From NCBI RefSeq assembly GCF_016342785.1, contig NZ_JAEINH010000002.1, forward strand, positions 282,019 to 346,018: a DNA stretch of 64,000 nucleotides. Reading direction: 5' to 3'. The stretch is from Sanguibacter suaedae (GTDB taxonomy: Bacteria > Actinomycetota > Actinomycetes > Actinomycetales > Cellulomonadaceae). Shown here piece after piece: positions 18,445-27,577 of the stretch. The position numbers and the translations under genes were made by a program. Numbering within the stretch: the stretch's first letter is position 1; every line of letters starts with the position of its first letter. The notes under the pieces were generated by a model. It was not told the DNA's origin, made no database searches, and was given only the letters and a program-made list of their open reading frames with translations.

Positions 18445-19711
18445 GATCCGTCGCGGCCGACCACGCGGGCGCCCGACGGACGACCTCGCCGACGACGGTG
18501 ACGGCCGGCGGGCGCACGCCCGCCGCGACGGCCCGCTCGGCGATCGTCGCGAGCGTCCCGACCGTGACGCGCTGGCGCGCACCGAACCCGTCCTCGACGA
18601 CCGCGGCGGGCGTGCCGGGGTCCCTGCCGTTCGCGACGAGGCCCTCGGCCGTGGCGGCGAGGCGGGAGACGCCCATGAGGAGCACGACGGTGTGGTCGGA
18701 CGCGGCCGGGACCTTGCCGATGTCCTCGTGCCCGGTGAGCACCGTGAACCCTCGGGACAGCCCTCGGTGGGTCACGGGGATGCCGACGGCCGCGGGTACG
18801 GAGATCGAGCTCGTCACCCCGGGGACCACCTCGACGGGCACCCCGGCGGCCGCGCACTCGTCGAGCTCCTCGCCGCCGCGGCCGAACACGTAGGGATCGC
18901 CGCCCTTGAGGCGGACGACGCCCTTGCCCTGGAGGGCGTGCTCCACGAGGAGGGCGTTGATCTGCTCCTGGGCGATGGGGTGGAACCCGGACGTCTTGCC
19001 GACGTCGATCACCTCGACGTCCGGGGCGAGCTCGTCGAGGACGGCCCGCGGCGCGAGCCGGTCGACGACGACGACGTCGGCTGCCGCGAGGAGGGTGCGT
19101 CCGCGCACGGTGAGGAGGTCCGCACGCCCCGGCCCACCACCGACGAGCGCCACCCACCCGACGGGCCGCTCCGCCGTGGCGGGGTCCGTGGTGACCACCG
19201 CGCGCGGGCGGGGGCGGGTTCCACGGACGGGCAGGGTCCCGGTGCGCAGGCCGTCGGCGATCGCGTCGCGCACGTGCGCCGAGCGGCGCGGGTTGCGGTC
19301 CTCGCCCGCCGACGACGTCACGGACACCACGACGTCGTCGAGACGTGCGACGGCGGGCACCCAGGCGGTGCCGCTCGTCGCGTCGCCCGCGGCGACGCAG
19401 AACGTGTGCCGGGCGTCGGCGTCCGCGACCACCTGGCGGTCCACGGTGGGGTCTCCCGTGGCCGTGTGCACGAGCCACGCACCGTCGACGTCCTCCGGGC
19501 GGTAGCCGCGCGCGGTCCACGTGAGGGTGCCGTCCGCGGCGAGGGCCGCGAGGTCGTCGCACACCTCGGGGGAGACGACCTCGACGACCGCCCCCGCCCC
19601 GACGAAGGACGCCGCCCGGCGGGCGGTGACGCTCCCGCCGCCGACGAGCACGATGCGACGCCCGGCGAGCCGCAGGCCGAGGGGGAAGATCTCCGAGATG
19701 TGGTCCGTCAT
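18440..19711 (-). CDS. cysG: Siroheme synthase: precorrin-2 dehydrogenase fused to uroporphyrinogen methyltransferase
   Basis: The 423-residue fusion has an N-terminal CysG_N domain (about 8-150, Rossmann loop VLVGGGSVTARRAA) that oxidises precorrin-2 and can chelate iron. Its C-terminal SUMT domain (about 178-415) shows VALVGGGPGRADLLTVRG, VVRLKGGDPYVFGRGGEE, PGVTSSISVPAAVGIPVTHR and VLTGHE. It makes the siroheme needed by the sulfite reductase encoded at the head of this operon. It lies 11 bases after the permease gene. A TAGGGT hexamer 8 bases before its ATG could also give a separate leaderless transcript. Confidence 0.95.
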   Translation of the reverse strand: MTDHISEIFPLGLRLAGRRIVLVGGGSVTARRAASFVGAGAVVEVVSPEVCDDLAALAADGTLTWTARGYRPEDVDGAWLVHTATGDPTVDRQVVADADARHTFCVAAGDATSGTAWVPAVARLDDVVVSVTSSAGEDRNPRRSAHVRDAIADGLRTGTLPVRGTRPRPRAVVTTDPATAERPVGWVALVGGGPGRADLLTVRGRTLLAAADVVVVDRLAPRAVLDELAPDVEVIDVGKTSGFHPIAQEQINALLVEHALQGKGVVRLKGGDPYVFGRGGEELDECAAAGVPVEVVPGVTSSISVPAAVGIPVTHRGLSRGFTVLTGHEDIGKVPAASDHTVVLLMGVSRLAATAEGLVANGRDPGTPAAVVEDGFGARQRVTVGTLATIAERAVAAGVRPPAVTVVGEVVRRAPAWSAATDL

Positions 19712-19722
19712 GGCACCAGACC

Positions 19723-20649
19723 CTATGCCGTCGCCAGCCCGCGCCTGCGCATGACGGCGCGCTCCACGGGGGCGAACACGAGCAGCTCGACCGCGATGCC
19801 GACCACGAGCACGAGGATGATCCCCACGAAGATGCGGGACATGTCGCCGAGGTCGCGTCCCTGCTGGAGCAGCTGCCCCAGCCCGAAGCCGATGTCGCCG
19901 CCGACGGTGATGAGCTCCGCAGCCATGAGGGAGCGCCACGAGAACGCCCAGCCCTGCTTGAGCCCGGCGAGGTAGCCGGGGAGCGCGGCGGGGAGGATCA
20001 CGTGCCGCACGAGCTCCACGGGGTTGGCCCCGAGGACCAGCCCGACCCGCCGGAACAGGGGCGGGACCTGGTCCACGCCGGCGACGATCCCGTTGATGAT
20101 CGACGGCACCGCACCGAGGAGGATGACGGCGTACACGGTGGCGTCGCTCAGCCCGAACCAGATGACGGCGGCGGGCACCCACGCCACGGACGGCAGCACC
20201 TGCAGGCCGGTGATGAGCGGACCGAACGACGCGCGGACCCAGCGGACCCGCGCCACGACGATGCCGAGGGGCGTCCCGATGAGCGCCGCCAGGAGGAACC
20301 CCACGACACCGCGCTCCACGCTCGTGGTGAGCGCCGTGACGACGGTCTGGTCGTCCCAGAGCCTGAGGAACGTCAGGCCGACGAGGGCAGGGGGCGGGAA
20401 GCGGGTGACGTCCTGCGGTCCCAGACGGAACGCGACCTCCCACACGAGGAGCAGCAGGCTCACGGAGATCGTCAGGGGGAGCAGAGCGCGCAGCGCGCGA
20501 CGGCCCCGGCCCGTCCGGGCGTGGACGTCGGTCTGCAGGGCGTCGAGCCCGGCCTCGAGCGACGTGAGGGACTCGTCCCGTGTCCGACGGTCCGTGTCCG
20601 GCGCGGCGCTCGCGGGACGCGTGTGCGTGGTGGTGTCGTCAGACGGCAT
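19723..20649 (-). CDS. ssuC: ABC transporter permease, sulfonate/nitrate/taurine type (SsuC-like)
   Basis: The 308-residue protein has a long polar N-terminus of about 55 residues and then six membrane helices. The permease coupling loop is present (LVLGANPVELVRHVILPAALPGYLAGLKQGWAFSW, EAA-type). This is the BPD_transp_1 fold of the SsuC/TauC/NrtB group. It follows the ATPase gene with an 11-base overlap and precedes cysG. Within a sulfur-assimilation operon, sulfonates or another sulfur source are the likely substrate, but specificity is set by the binding protein and cannot be read here. Confidence 0.88.
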   Translation of the reverse strand: MPSDDTTTHTRPASAAPDTDRRTRDESLTSLEAGLDALQTDVHARTGRGRRALRALLPLTISVSLLLLVWEVAFRLGPQDVTRFPPPALVGLTFLRLWDDQTVVTALTTSVERGVVGFLLAALIGTPLGIVVARVRWVRASFGPLITGLQVLPSVAWVPAAVIWFGLSDATVYAVILLGAVPSIINGIVAGVDQVPPLFRRVGLVLGANPVELVRHVILPAALPGYLAGLKQGWAFSWRSLMAAELITVGGDIGFGLGQLLQQGRDLGDMSRIFVGIILVLVVGIAVELLVFAPVERAVMRRRGLATA

Positions 20650-21388
20650 GGCGGCGGATCTCCTCGCGCAGCTGGTCGGTGATCTCGAGGGCGAGGCTGG
20701 CGACCTGGGGCGCGGAGATGCTGCGCTCGCCCGTGACGTCCACGTCCCACTCGCGCACGATCCGTCCCGGGCGGCTCGACATGAGCAGGACGCGCTGACC
20801 GAGGCGGACGGCCTCGCGCACGTTGTGGGTGATGAACACGACGGTGCGGCCGGTCGCGGTCCAGACCCGCTCGAGCTCGTCGTGCAGGAGGTCGCGGGTG
20901 ATGGCGTCGAGCGCGGCGAACGGCTCGTCCATGAGGAGGACGTCGCGCTCCTGGGCGAGCGCGCGCGCCAGGGCGACCCGGGAGCGCATCCCGCCCGAGA
21001 GCTCGTGGACACGCTTCCCGGCGGCACCGCCGAGGTGGACCATCTCGAGGAGCTCGGCGACGCGCTCTCGCCGCTCGGCGCGGGGGACGCGACGCAGCCT
21101 CAGGGCGAGGTCCACGTTCTGACCGGCGGTGAGCCACGGGAAGAGCGCGGCCTCCTGGAACATGAGCGCGGCACCGTCGCCGGCGACCTCGACCGTCCCC
21201 GCGGTGGGACGGTCGAGTCCGGCCATGATGTTCAGGAGCGTCGACTTGCCGCAGCCCGACGCCCCGAGGAGGCACACGAACTCCCCGGGCCGGATGGTGA
21301 GGTCGATGCCCTGGAGGACCGCCGGTCCGGTGGGCGCGAAGCGCTTGTGGACCCCGGTCACGCGGACGGCGTGGGGCGCGGTCGTCAT
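20639..21388 (-). CDS. ssuB: ABC transporter ATP-binding protein, sulfonate/nitrate/taurine type (SsuB-like)
   Basis: The 249-residue ATPase is complete: Walker A GASGCGKST, Q-loop FQEAALFPWLT, signature ELSGGMRSR, Walker B LLMDEPFAALD and switch histidine FITHN. It has the short C-terminal region typical of SsuB/TauB/NrtD. The ATG overlaps the stop of the binding-protein gene (ATGA). It energises the SsuC-like permease. Confidence 0.92.
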   Translation of the reverse strand: MTTAPHAVRVTGVHKRFAPTGPAVLQGIDLTIRPGEFVCLLGASGCGKSTLLNIMAGLDRPTAGTVEVAGDGAALMFQEAALFPWLTAGQNVDLALRLRRVPRAERRERVAELLEMVHLGGAAGKRVHELSGGMRSRVALARALAQERDVLLMDEPFAALDAITRDLLHDELERVWTATGRTVVFITHNVREAVRLGQRVLLMSSRPGRIVREWDVDVTGERSISAPQVASLALEITDQLREEIRRHAV

Positions 21389-22482
21389 GGCTGGTCCTTG
21401 CCGAGCCCGGCCGCGTCGACGGGGCTGTCCCCGTGGGCGGCGAGCACTGTGTTGAGGAGTCTCAGGTCGTAGATGCCGTCGAGTGCGCCGTCCTCGGGGA
21501 TCCCGAGGGGCAGCTGTGTGGTGCCTGCGGCGAGTCCGTCGTCGAACACCGTGGCGAGGGTCTCGGCGAGGGGGTCCGGGGTGAAGGTGAGGTTGCCGAG
21601 CGCCCGGTCGAGGACGTCGTCGCGCAGCGGTTTCCCGGCGGTCTCGGCGAGGGTCTCGTTGAGGAGCCCTGCGGCCTCGTCCGGATGGGTCCGCAGCCAC
21701 TCGAGCGCCTGGACGTGAGCCTCGAGGACGGCCTGGACGCTCTCCGGGTGCTCCCCGAGGAACTCCTGGCTGGCGACGACGTTCGTCGAGACGAAGTGGC
21801 CGCCCGGCCACAGGTCCCGCTCGTCGACGAGGACCTCCGCGCCCGCCTCGAGGACCAGCCGGGAGGCCCACGGCTCGGGGAGCCAGCCCCCGTCGAGCCG
21901 GCCGTCCGTGAAGAGCTGGAGGGTCTGGGCGTTGGCGGTGGGGACGAGCGAGACGTCCCCGCCCCCGGTGAGGTCCGTCGTGAGGCCGTGCTCCGCGAGG
22001 TACGCCCGTGCGGCGACGTCCTGGGTGCCGCCCCGCTGCGGCGTCGCGATCGTCGCGCCCGCGAGGTCGCCGACCACGCGGACCGCCGGGTCGACGACGA
22101 GCTGGGCTCCGCCGGACGTGCTCCCGGCGACGATCCGCAGGAGGGCGCCGTTGGTGGTGACGTACCCGGTGATGGCGGGGTTGGGGCCGACGTACGCGAT
22201 GTCGACGGACCCGCCGCGCAGCGCCTCCACGGCCGCGGGGCCCGCGTTGAAGACGGAGACGGTGACCTTGACGTCCTCGCCCAGGGCGTCCTCGAACAGT
22301 CCGCGCGCGTCCGCGACGAGCGCGGGTGCGTGGGTGACGTTCGCGAAGTACCCGATACGGACCTCGGTGGCCGGGCCCTGGTCCTCGTGGACGGCGTTCG
22401 CGGGCTTCCCGGTGGTCGCGCAGCCGGTGAGGCCGATCGCGGTCGCGGTGAGCGCTGCGAGCAGGCGTCGGGTGCGGGTCAT
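21385..22482 (-). CDS. ssuA: ABC transporter substrate-binding lipoprotein (SsuA/TauA/NrtA family)
   Basis: The 365-residue secreted lipoprotein has a short signal with lipobox LTGC (lipidated Cys21). It then has an NMT1/SsuA-type periplasmic-binding fold: VRIGYFANVTHAPALVA, VFNAGPAAVEALRGGSVDIAYVGPNPAI, and DGRLDGGWLPEPWASRL. The GxxxxAxxxG-type ligand loop and the YVGPNP segment are common in sulfonate and nitrate binders. AGAAGAGAG lies before the ATG. It lies 68 bases after cysN, so the transporter is probably co-transcribed with the assimilation genes. Confidence 0.88.
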   Translation of the reverse strand: MTRTRRLLAALTATAIGLTGCATTGKPANAVHEDQGPATEVRIGYFANVTHAPALVADARGLFEDALGEDVKVTVSVFNAGPAAVEALRGGSVDIAYVGPNPAITGYVTTNGALLRIVAGSTSGGAQLVVDPAVRVVGDLAGATIATPQRGGTQDVAARAYLAEHGLTTDLTGGGDVSLVPTANAQTLQLFTDGRLDGGWLPEPWASRLVLEAGAEVLVDERDLWPGGHFVSTNVVASQEFLGEHPESVQAVLEAHVQALEWLRTHPDEAAGLLNETLAETAGKPLRDDVLDRALGNLTFTPDPLAETLATVFDDGLAAGTTQLPLGIPEDGALDGIYDLRLLNTVLAAHGDSPVDAAGLGKDQP

Positions 22483-22550
22483 GGTCGCTCTCTTCTCGTG
22501 CGGGTCGGTGGCGGGGTCGGGCTGGGCGGCCCCGCCACCGGTCGCGCCGG

Positions 22551-23882
22551 TCAGATGGCGTACTGGGCGGGCCGCTCCTGAGGACATCGGACGGCGGCCA
22601 GGGCGTCGCCGACCATGCCGGCGGCGAGGGTTCCGCCGCTCGAGGGGTCGATGAGGAGGAACGCGCCCGTGCGTCGGGACACGAGGTACTCCTCGGCGGC
22701 GATCGGGGACGCGAGACGCAGGGTGACGCGGCCGATGTCGTTGAGCTCGAGCCGTTCCGCGGGCTCGAGGGACGCGCTGTCGAGGTCGAGGCGTCCCACG
22801 ACGTCGCGGACCACGGCCTGCACGGTGCGGGTCGTGTGCTTGAGGAGCACGCGGCTGCCGGGGAGGAGCGGTCGCTCGGCGAGCCAGGCGACGGTGCCCT
22901 CCACGTCCTGCGTGGGGGTGGGCGCGTCGGACGCGCTCGCCACGAGGTCGCCGCGGGTGATGTCGATCTCGTCGGCGAGCCGCAGCGTCACCGACTGGGG
23001 GGCGAACGCCTCGTCGAGGGGGCCGTCGGCGGTGTCGATGCCCTCGACCGTCGATCGGCGCCCCGAGGGGAGGACCACGACCGGGTCGCCGACGCGGACG
23101 ACGCCCGCGGCGATCTGCCCCGCGTAGCCGCGGTAGTCGCGGTAGCGCTCCTCGCGTGCCGCCCTCTGCGGGCGGATGACCGTCTGCACGGGGAAGCGGA
23201 ACGACTCGTCGCTCGGCTCGTCGGCCTGCGGGAGCTCCTCGAGGAGCTCAAGGAGGCTCGGACCGTCGTACCAGGGCGTCCTCTCGGACCGGTCGACGAC
23301 GTTGGCCCCCTCGAGCGCCGACACGGGGATGGTGCGCAGGTCGGCGACCCCGAGGTCCGCGCCGGCGGTGCTGATCTGCTCCGCGAGCTCGAGGTACCGG
23401 TCCTCCGAGTAGTCGACGAGGTCGATCTTGTTCACCGCGACCACGACGTGCGCGACGCGAAGGAGGCTCGCGACCGCGAGGTGGCGGCGGGTCTGCTCGA
23501 GGAGGCCCTTGCGGGCGTCGATGAGGAGGACCACGACGTCGGCGGTCGAGGCACCCGTGACCGTGTTCCGGGTGTACTGCACGTGGCCGGGGCAGTCGGC
23601 GAGGATGAAGGACCGGCGCGCCGTGGCGAAGTACCGGTACGCCACGTCGATGGTGATGCCCTGCTCACGCTCGGCGCGCAGCCCGTCGGTGAGGAGCGCG
23701 AGGTCCGTGGTGGTCAGGCCCCGGTCGCGGCTGACCCGCTCGACTGCGTCGAGCTGGTCGGCGAGGACCGACTTCGAGTCGAACAGCAGGCGCCCGACGA
23801 GGGTGGACTTCCCGTCGTCGACGGAGCCCGCCGTGGCGAGGCGCAGGAGCGTGCTCTCGGTGCCTGTCGTCTGGGTGCCCAT
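22551..23882 (-). CDS. cysN: Sulfate adenylyltransferase GTPase subunit CysN
   Basis: The 443-residue EF-Tu-like GTPase drives APS formation by CysD. G1 GSVDDGKST, G3 DCPGHVQYT and G4 NKIDLVD are all intact, followed by two beta-barrel domains. It ends soon after the third domain, so there is no fused APS kinase (CysC). This fits a route in which APS is reduced directly by the neighbouring CysH. Its ATG shares one base with the cysD stop (TGATG), giving tight coupling. Confidence 0.96.
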   Translation of the reverse strand: MGTQTTGTESTLLRLATAGSVDDGKSTLVGRLLFDSKSVLADQLDAVERVSRDRGLTTTDLALLTDGLRAEREQGITIDVAYRYFATARRSFILADCPGHVQYTRNTVTGASTADVVVLLIDARKGLLEQTRRHLAVASLLRVAHVVVAVNKIDLVDYSEDRYLELAEQISTAGADLGVADLRTIPVSALEGANVVDRSERTPWYDGPSLLELLEELPQADEPSDESFRFPVQTVIRPQRAAREERYRDYRGYAGQIAAGVVRVGDPVVVLPSGRRSTVEGIDTADGPLDEAFAPQSVTLRLADEIDITRGDLVASASDAPTPTQDVEGTVAWLAERPLLPGSRVLLKHTTRTVQAVVRDVVGRLDLDSASLEPAERLELNDIGRVTLRLASPIAAEEYLVSRRTGAFLLIDPSSGGTLAAGMVGDALAAVRCPQERPAQYAI

Positions 23883-24874
23883 CAGAAGTAGCCCTCTTTC
23901 TTGCGGTCTTCCATCGCGGCCTCGGAGATGCGGTCGTCGGCGCGGGTGGCGCCCCGCTCCGTGACCCGGGTCGCGGCGACCTCGGTGATGACTGCGGCGA
24001 CGTCGGTGGCGTCGGACTCGACGGCACCGGTGCAGGACATGTCGCCGACGGTGCGGTAGCGCACCTGGCGGGTCTCGACGGTCTCGGTGTCCCGGGGGGT
24101 CGAGTACGGGCCGACGGCGAGGAGCATGCCGTCACGCTCGAAGACCTCGCGCTCGTGGGCGTAGTAGAGCTCGGGGAGCTCGATGCCCTCGCGCTCCACG
24201 TAGCGCCAGATGTCGAGCTCGGTCCAGTTGGACAGCGGGAACGCGCGGACGTGCTCGCCGGCACGGTGGCGACCGTTGTACAGGTTCCACAGCTCGGGGC
24301 GCTGGTTGCGCGGGTCCCACTGCCCGAACTCGTCGCGCAGGGACAGGACGCGTTCCTTGGCGCGGGCCTTCTCCTCGTCGCGTCGGCCGCCGCCGAAGAC
24401 GGCGTCGAACCTGTTCTGCACGATGCCGTCGAGCAGCGGCTGCGTCTGCAGGGGGTTGCGGGTGCCGTCCGGGCGCTCGGAGAGGCGCCCGTCGTCGAGG
24501 TAGTCCTGGACGCGCACGACGACGAGCCGCAGCCCGAGGCGCTCGACGGTCGCGTCGCGGTAGGCGAGGACCTCGGGGAAGTTGTGCCCGGTGTCGACGT
24601 GCATGACGGGGAAGGGCACCGGCGCGGGCCAGAAGGCCTTCGCGGCGAGGTGGAGCATCACCACGGAGTCCTTGCCCCCGCTGAACAGCAGGACGGGGCG
24701 CTCGAACTCCGCGACGACCTCGCGGATGATGTGCACGGCCTCGCTCTCGAGGGACTCGAGCTGGCTGAGCCGTCGCACGTGGGCGACAGCCGCGGTGGCC
24801 TCGGTGGGCGGGGTGGCAGGAGGTGTCGTGGCGTCCACGGTGGTCCCGGGTCCGTCGGTGTCGGTGATCGTCAT
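23882..24874 (-). CDS. cysD: Sulfate adenylyltransferase catalytic subunit CysD
   Basis: The 330-residue subunit is an ATP pyrophosphatase of the PAPS reductase superfamily. It has the PP-loop LLFSGGKDSVVMLHLA, the FPVMHVDTGHNFPEVLAYRD segment, VFGGGRRDEEKARAKER and C-terminal GYF. It makes APS from sulfate and ATP with CysN. A 30-residue Thr/Pro/Ala-rich N-terminal extension precedes the conserved LSQLESLESEAVHIIREV start of the family. The ATG overlaps the cysH stop (ATGA). Confidence 0.96.
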   Translation of the reverse strand: MTITDTDGPGTTVDATTPPATPPTEATAAVAHVRRLSQLESLESEAVHIIREVVAEFERPVLLFSGGKDSVVMLHLAAKAFWPAPVPFPVMHVDTGHNFPEVLAYRDATVERLGLRLVVVRVQDYLDDGRLSERPDGTRNPLQTQPLLDGIVQNRFDAVFGGGRRDEEKARAKERVLSLRDEFGQWDPRNQRPELWNLYNGRHRAGEHVRAFPLSNWTELDIWRYVEREGIELPELYYAHEREVFERDGMLLAVGPYSTPRDTETVETRQVRYRTVGDMSCTGAVESDATDVAAVITEVAATRVTERGATRADDRISEAAMEDRKKEGYF

Positions 24875-25695
24875 ACGTGCAACCCGCATTCGGTCTTGTC
24901 GAGTCCGGCCCAGCGGCCGGAACGGGGGTCTTCTCCAGGGGCGACGCGCCGGGTGCAGGGCGCGCAGCCGATGGACGGGTAGCCGTCCGTGAGCAGGGGG
25001 TTGAGGATCACCTGGTGCTCCGTGGCGTAGGCGAGGAGGTCGTCGAACGTCCACGCCGCGAAGGGGTTGATCTTCACGAGGCCGTTCTTCTCGTCCCACG
25101 TCACGAGCGGGGTCTGCGCGCGGGTGGGGGCCTCGTCGCGGCGGACGCCGGTGACCCACACCTCGTACCCCTGAAGGGTGCGGTGGAGGGGCTCGACCTT
25201 GCGCACGGCGCAGCACGCCCCGGGGTCGCGCGCCCAGAGGTCCTTGCCGTGGGCCGCGTCCTGCTCGGGGACGGTGAGCCGCGGCAGCACGTCGACGACG
25301 GTCACGTCCATCTGCTGCTCGACGGCGTCGCGGGTGCCCACGGTCTCGGCGAAGTGGTACCCGGTCTCGAGGAAGAGGACGTCCACCCAGGGGGAGTGGC
25401 GTGCGACGAGGTGGGGGAGCACCGCGTCGGCCATGGAGCAGGCGACGGCCATGGAGTCGCCGAACTCCCGTGCGGCCCAGGCGACGACCTCGTCGGCGGT
25501 CGCCTCGTCGGGTGCGCCGATCCCCGACCCGGCGAGCTCGGCGACACCCCGGGCGACGACCTCGCGGAGCTCGTCGGGCGTGCGGTGGGGCCGTGCGCGC
25601 TCCGCCCGGGCGGTGGCGTGCGCGGCCCGGGCCGAGGTGCGCTCGAGGGTGCGGGCGCGGGCGGCGTCGCGCAGGGCGGACAGGGGGTCGGTCAC
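24871..25695 (-). CDS. cysH: Phosphoadenylyl/adenylyl-sulfate reductase CysH, iron-sulfur (APS) type
   Basis: The 274-residue enzyme reduces activated sulfate to sulfite. It has the [4Fe-4S] cysteine set CCAVRKVEPL plus GCAPCT about 80 residues later, and the redox-active C-terminal ECGLHV. The iron-sulfur cysteines mark it as the APS-using type found in actinobacteria, which agrees with the lack of APS kinase in the operon. The GTG start overlaps the stop of the sulfite reductase gene (GTGA). An Arg/Ala-rich N-terminal extension of about 40 residues is not part of the fold. Confidence 0.94.
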   Translation of the reverse strand: MTDPLSALRDAARARTLERTSARAAHATARAERARPHRTPDELREVVARGVAELAGSGIGAPDEATADEVVAWAAREFGDSMAVACSMADAVLPHLVARHSPWVDVLFLETGYHFAETVGTRDAVEQQMDVTVVDVLPRLTVPEQDAAHGKDLWARDPGACCAVRKVEPLHRTLQGYEVWVTGVRRDEAPTRAQTPLVTWDEKNGLVKINPFAAWTFDDLLAYATEHQVILNPLLTDGYPSIGCAPCTRRVAPGEDPRSGRWAGLDKTECGLHV

Positions 25696-27437
25696 GAGAG
25701 CGCCTCCTCGTCGGCCCGGTGGGACCACTCCGCGAAGGTCTCCTCGTCGGTGCGGTCCGCCTCGTAGCGGCGCACGACGCGCTCCACGTAGTCGGTGAGG
25801 TCCGCAGCCGTGACCTTGAGGCCGCGGACGGTGCGGCCCATGCCCGCGAGCTCGCGGTCCTGGTTGGCGAGCCCGCCTCCGAGGTGCACCTGGAACCCGG
25901 GCTCCTGCTCGCCGGCGTCGTTCGTCACGAGCTGACCCTTGAGGCCGATGTCCGCCGTCTGGATGCGGGCGCACGAGTTGGGGCAGCCGTTGACGTGCAG
26001 CGTGATCGGCTTGAGGCCGGACATGTCGCCGAGCCGCTCCTCGAGGGAGTCGATCGTCGCGGTCGCCGTGTCCTTGGTGTCCACGATGGCGAGCTTGCAG
26101 AACTCGATGCCGGTGCACGCGATGGTGTTCCGGCGGAAGGCGCTGGGCTCCGCCTCGAGGCTCAGCGCGCGCAGCCCCGTGACGACGGTCGGGACGTCGG
26201 CCGGCGGGACGTCCAGCACGAGGAGCTTCTGGTGCGGGGTGAGGCGTACCCGCTGGGACCCCACCGACTCGGCGAGGTCCGCGACGCCCGAGAGGATCGT
26301 CCCGGAGACGCGGCCGACGTACGGCGCCGCGCCGACGTAGAACTTGCCGTCACGCTGCTCGTGCACGCCGACGTGGTCGCCGGGGGACGGCGGCTTGGGA
26401 GCGGGAGGGCCGTCAGGGAGCTTGTAGCCGAGGTACTCGTCCTCGAGGATCTGCCGGAACTTCTCGGTGCCCCAGTCGGCGAGGAGGAACTTCAGGCGGG
26501 CCTTGTTGCGCAGTCGGCGGTAGCCGTAGTCGCGGAAGATCTGGACCACGCCGTGCCACACGTCGGGCGCCTGCTCCTCGGTGACGAAGGCGCCGAGACG
26601 CTCTCCGAGGCGCGGGTTCGCGCTCAGACCACCGGCGACCCAGAGGTCGTAGCCGATGCCGAGCTCGGGGTGCTCGAGCGCGACGAACGCGACGTCGTTG
26701 ATCTCGTGGACGACGTCCTGGCTGGGGTGGCCGGTGATGGCCGTCTTGAACTTGCGGGGGAGGTTCGCGAGCTCGGGGATGCCGATGTACCGGCGCGTGA
26801 TCTCCTCGATGACCGGGCGGGGGTCGATGAGCTCGTCCTTGGCGATCCCGGCGACCGGGCTCCCGAGGACCACGCGGGGCACGTCGCCGCACGCCTCGGT
26901 CGTCTGCAGCCCGACGGCCTCGAGCCGGCGCCAGATCTCGGGGACGGCCTCCACCTCGATCCAGTGGAGCTGGATGTTCTGGCGGTCCGTGATGTCGGCC
27001 GTGTCACGGCCGAACTCCGTGGAGATCTCGGCGATGACGCGCAGCTGCTCGGTGGTGAGCCCACCGCCGTCGATGCGCACGCGGAGCATGAAGTACCGGT
27101 CCTCGAGCTCGTGCGGCTCGAGCGTCGCGGTCTTGCCGCCGTCGATCCCCGGCTTGCGCTGCGTGTAGAGGCCCCACCAGCGGAACCGGCCGTGGAGGTC
27201 GTCCCCGGTGATCGAGTCGAAACCCTCCTTGGAGTAGATCGTCTCGATGCGCTCGCGGACGCTGAGGCCGCCGTCCTCCTGCTTCCAGGTCTCGTTGGCG
27301 TTCAGGGGAGCGGTGCCGTCGACCTTCCACTGTCCGTTGGGCCGGGCGGCTCGTGCCGGGCGGGCGGTTCGGGGAGCGGGTCCGGAGGTGGGGGCCGTAG
27401 CGGTGGGCGCGTCCGAGGGAGCGCTGGAGGGAGTCAT
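25692..27437 (-). CDS. sir: Ferredoxin-dependent sulfite reductase (NirA/Sir family)
   Basis: The 581-residue siroheme and [4Fe-4S] enzyme reduces sulfite to sulfide. It has the siroheme-binding TADITDRQNIQLHW region and both cysteine pairs of the cluster (CTGIEFCK and NGCPNSCAR). The duplicated ferrite-reductase-like halves are visible (VRIDGGGLTTEQLRVIAEIS and VRLTPHQKLLVLDV). A Pro/Ala-rich N-terminus of about 35 residues is additional. It heads the sulfur operon; GAGGAC about 11 bases before the ATG is the ribosome site. In actinobacteria this family acts mostly as sulfite reductase, and the cysHDN context supports that over nitrite. Confidence 0.94.
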   Translation of the reverse strand: MTPSSAPSDAPTATAPTSGPAPRTARPARAARPNGQWKVDGTAPLNANETWKQEDGGLSVRERIETIYSKEGFDSITGDDLHGRFRWWGLYTQRKPGIDGGKTATLEPHELEDRYFMLRVRIDGGGLTTEQLRVIAEISTEFGRDTADITDRQNIQLHWIEVEAVPEIWRRLEAVGLQTTEACGDVPRVVLGSPVAGIAKDELIDPRPVIEEITRRYIGIPELANLPRKFKTAITGHPSQDVVHEINDVAFVALEHPELGIGYDLWVAGGLSANPRLGERLGAFVTEEQAPDVWHGVVQIFRDYGYRRLRNKARLKFLLADWGTEKFRQILEDEYLGYKLPDGPPAPKPPSPGDHVGVHEQRDGKFYVGAAPYVGRVSGTILSGVADLAESVGSQRVRLTPHQKLLVLDVPPADVPTVVTGLRALSLEAEPSAFRRNTIACTGIEFCKLAIVDTKDTATATIDSLEERLGDMSGLKPITLHVNGCPNSCARIQTADIGLKGQLVTNDAGEQEPGFQVHLGGGLANQDRELAGMGRTVRGLKVTAADLTDYVERVVRRYEADRTDEETFAEWSHRADEEALS

Positions 27438-27577
27438 GGTGTGGCTTGTCCTCGCGGTGCGGTGGTGTGCGCGGGACCAGCGCGGCAGGGGTGACCCAGG
27501 GCCGTGCGGCTGGTCGTCCGCGCGCTGGTCTGGTGGGTGTGGCCGGGCGTCCTCGCCCTGGCCGCGTCAGGCGCGGG
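27438..27577 (-). promoter_or_regulatory. Structured 5' leader between the cysteine ORF and sir
   Basis: The 140 transcribed bases between the cysteine-rich leader ORF and sir hold no gene. Bases 27475-27484 (GACCAGCGCG) and 27521-27530 are exact reverse complements, giving a 10-bp stem with a 36-base loop that has smaller internal pairing. The sir ribosome site (GAGGAC) lies about 35 bases beyond this stem, nearer the start codon. Such a structure could link leader translation to sir expression, by attenuation or by masking the ribosome site. Confidence 0.4.
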
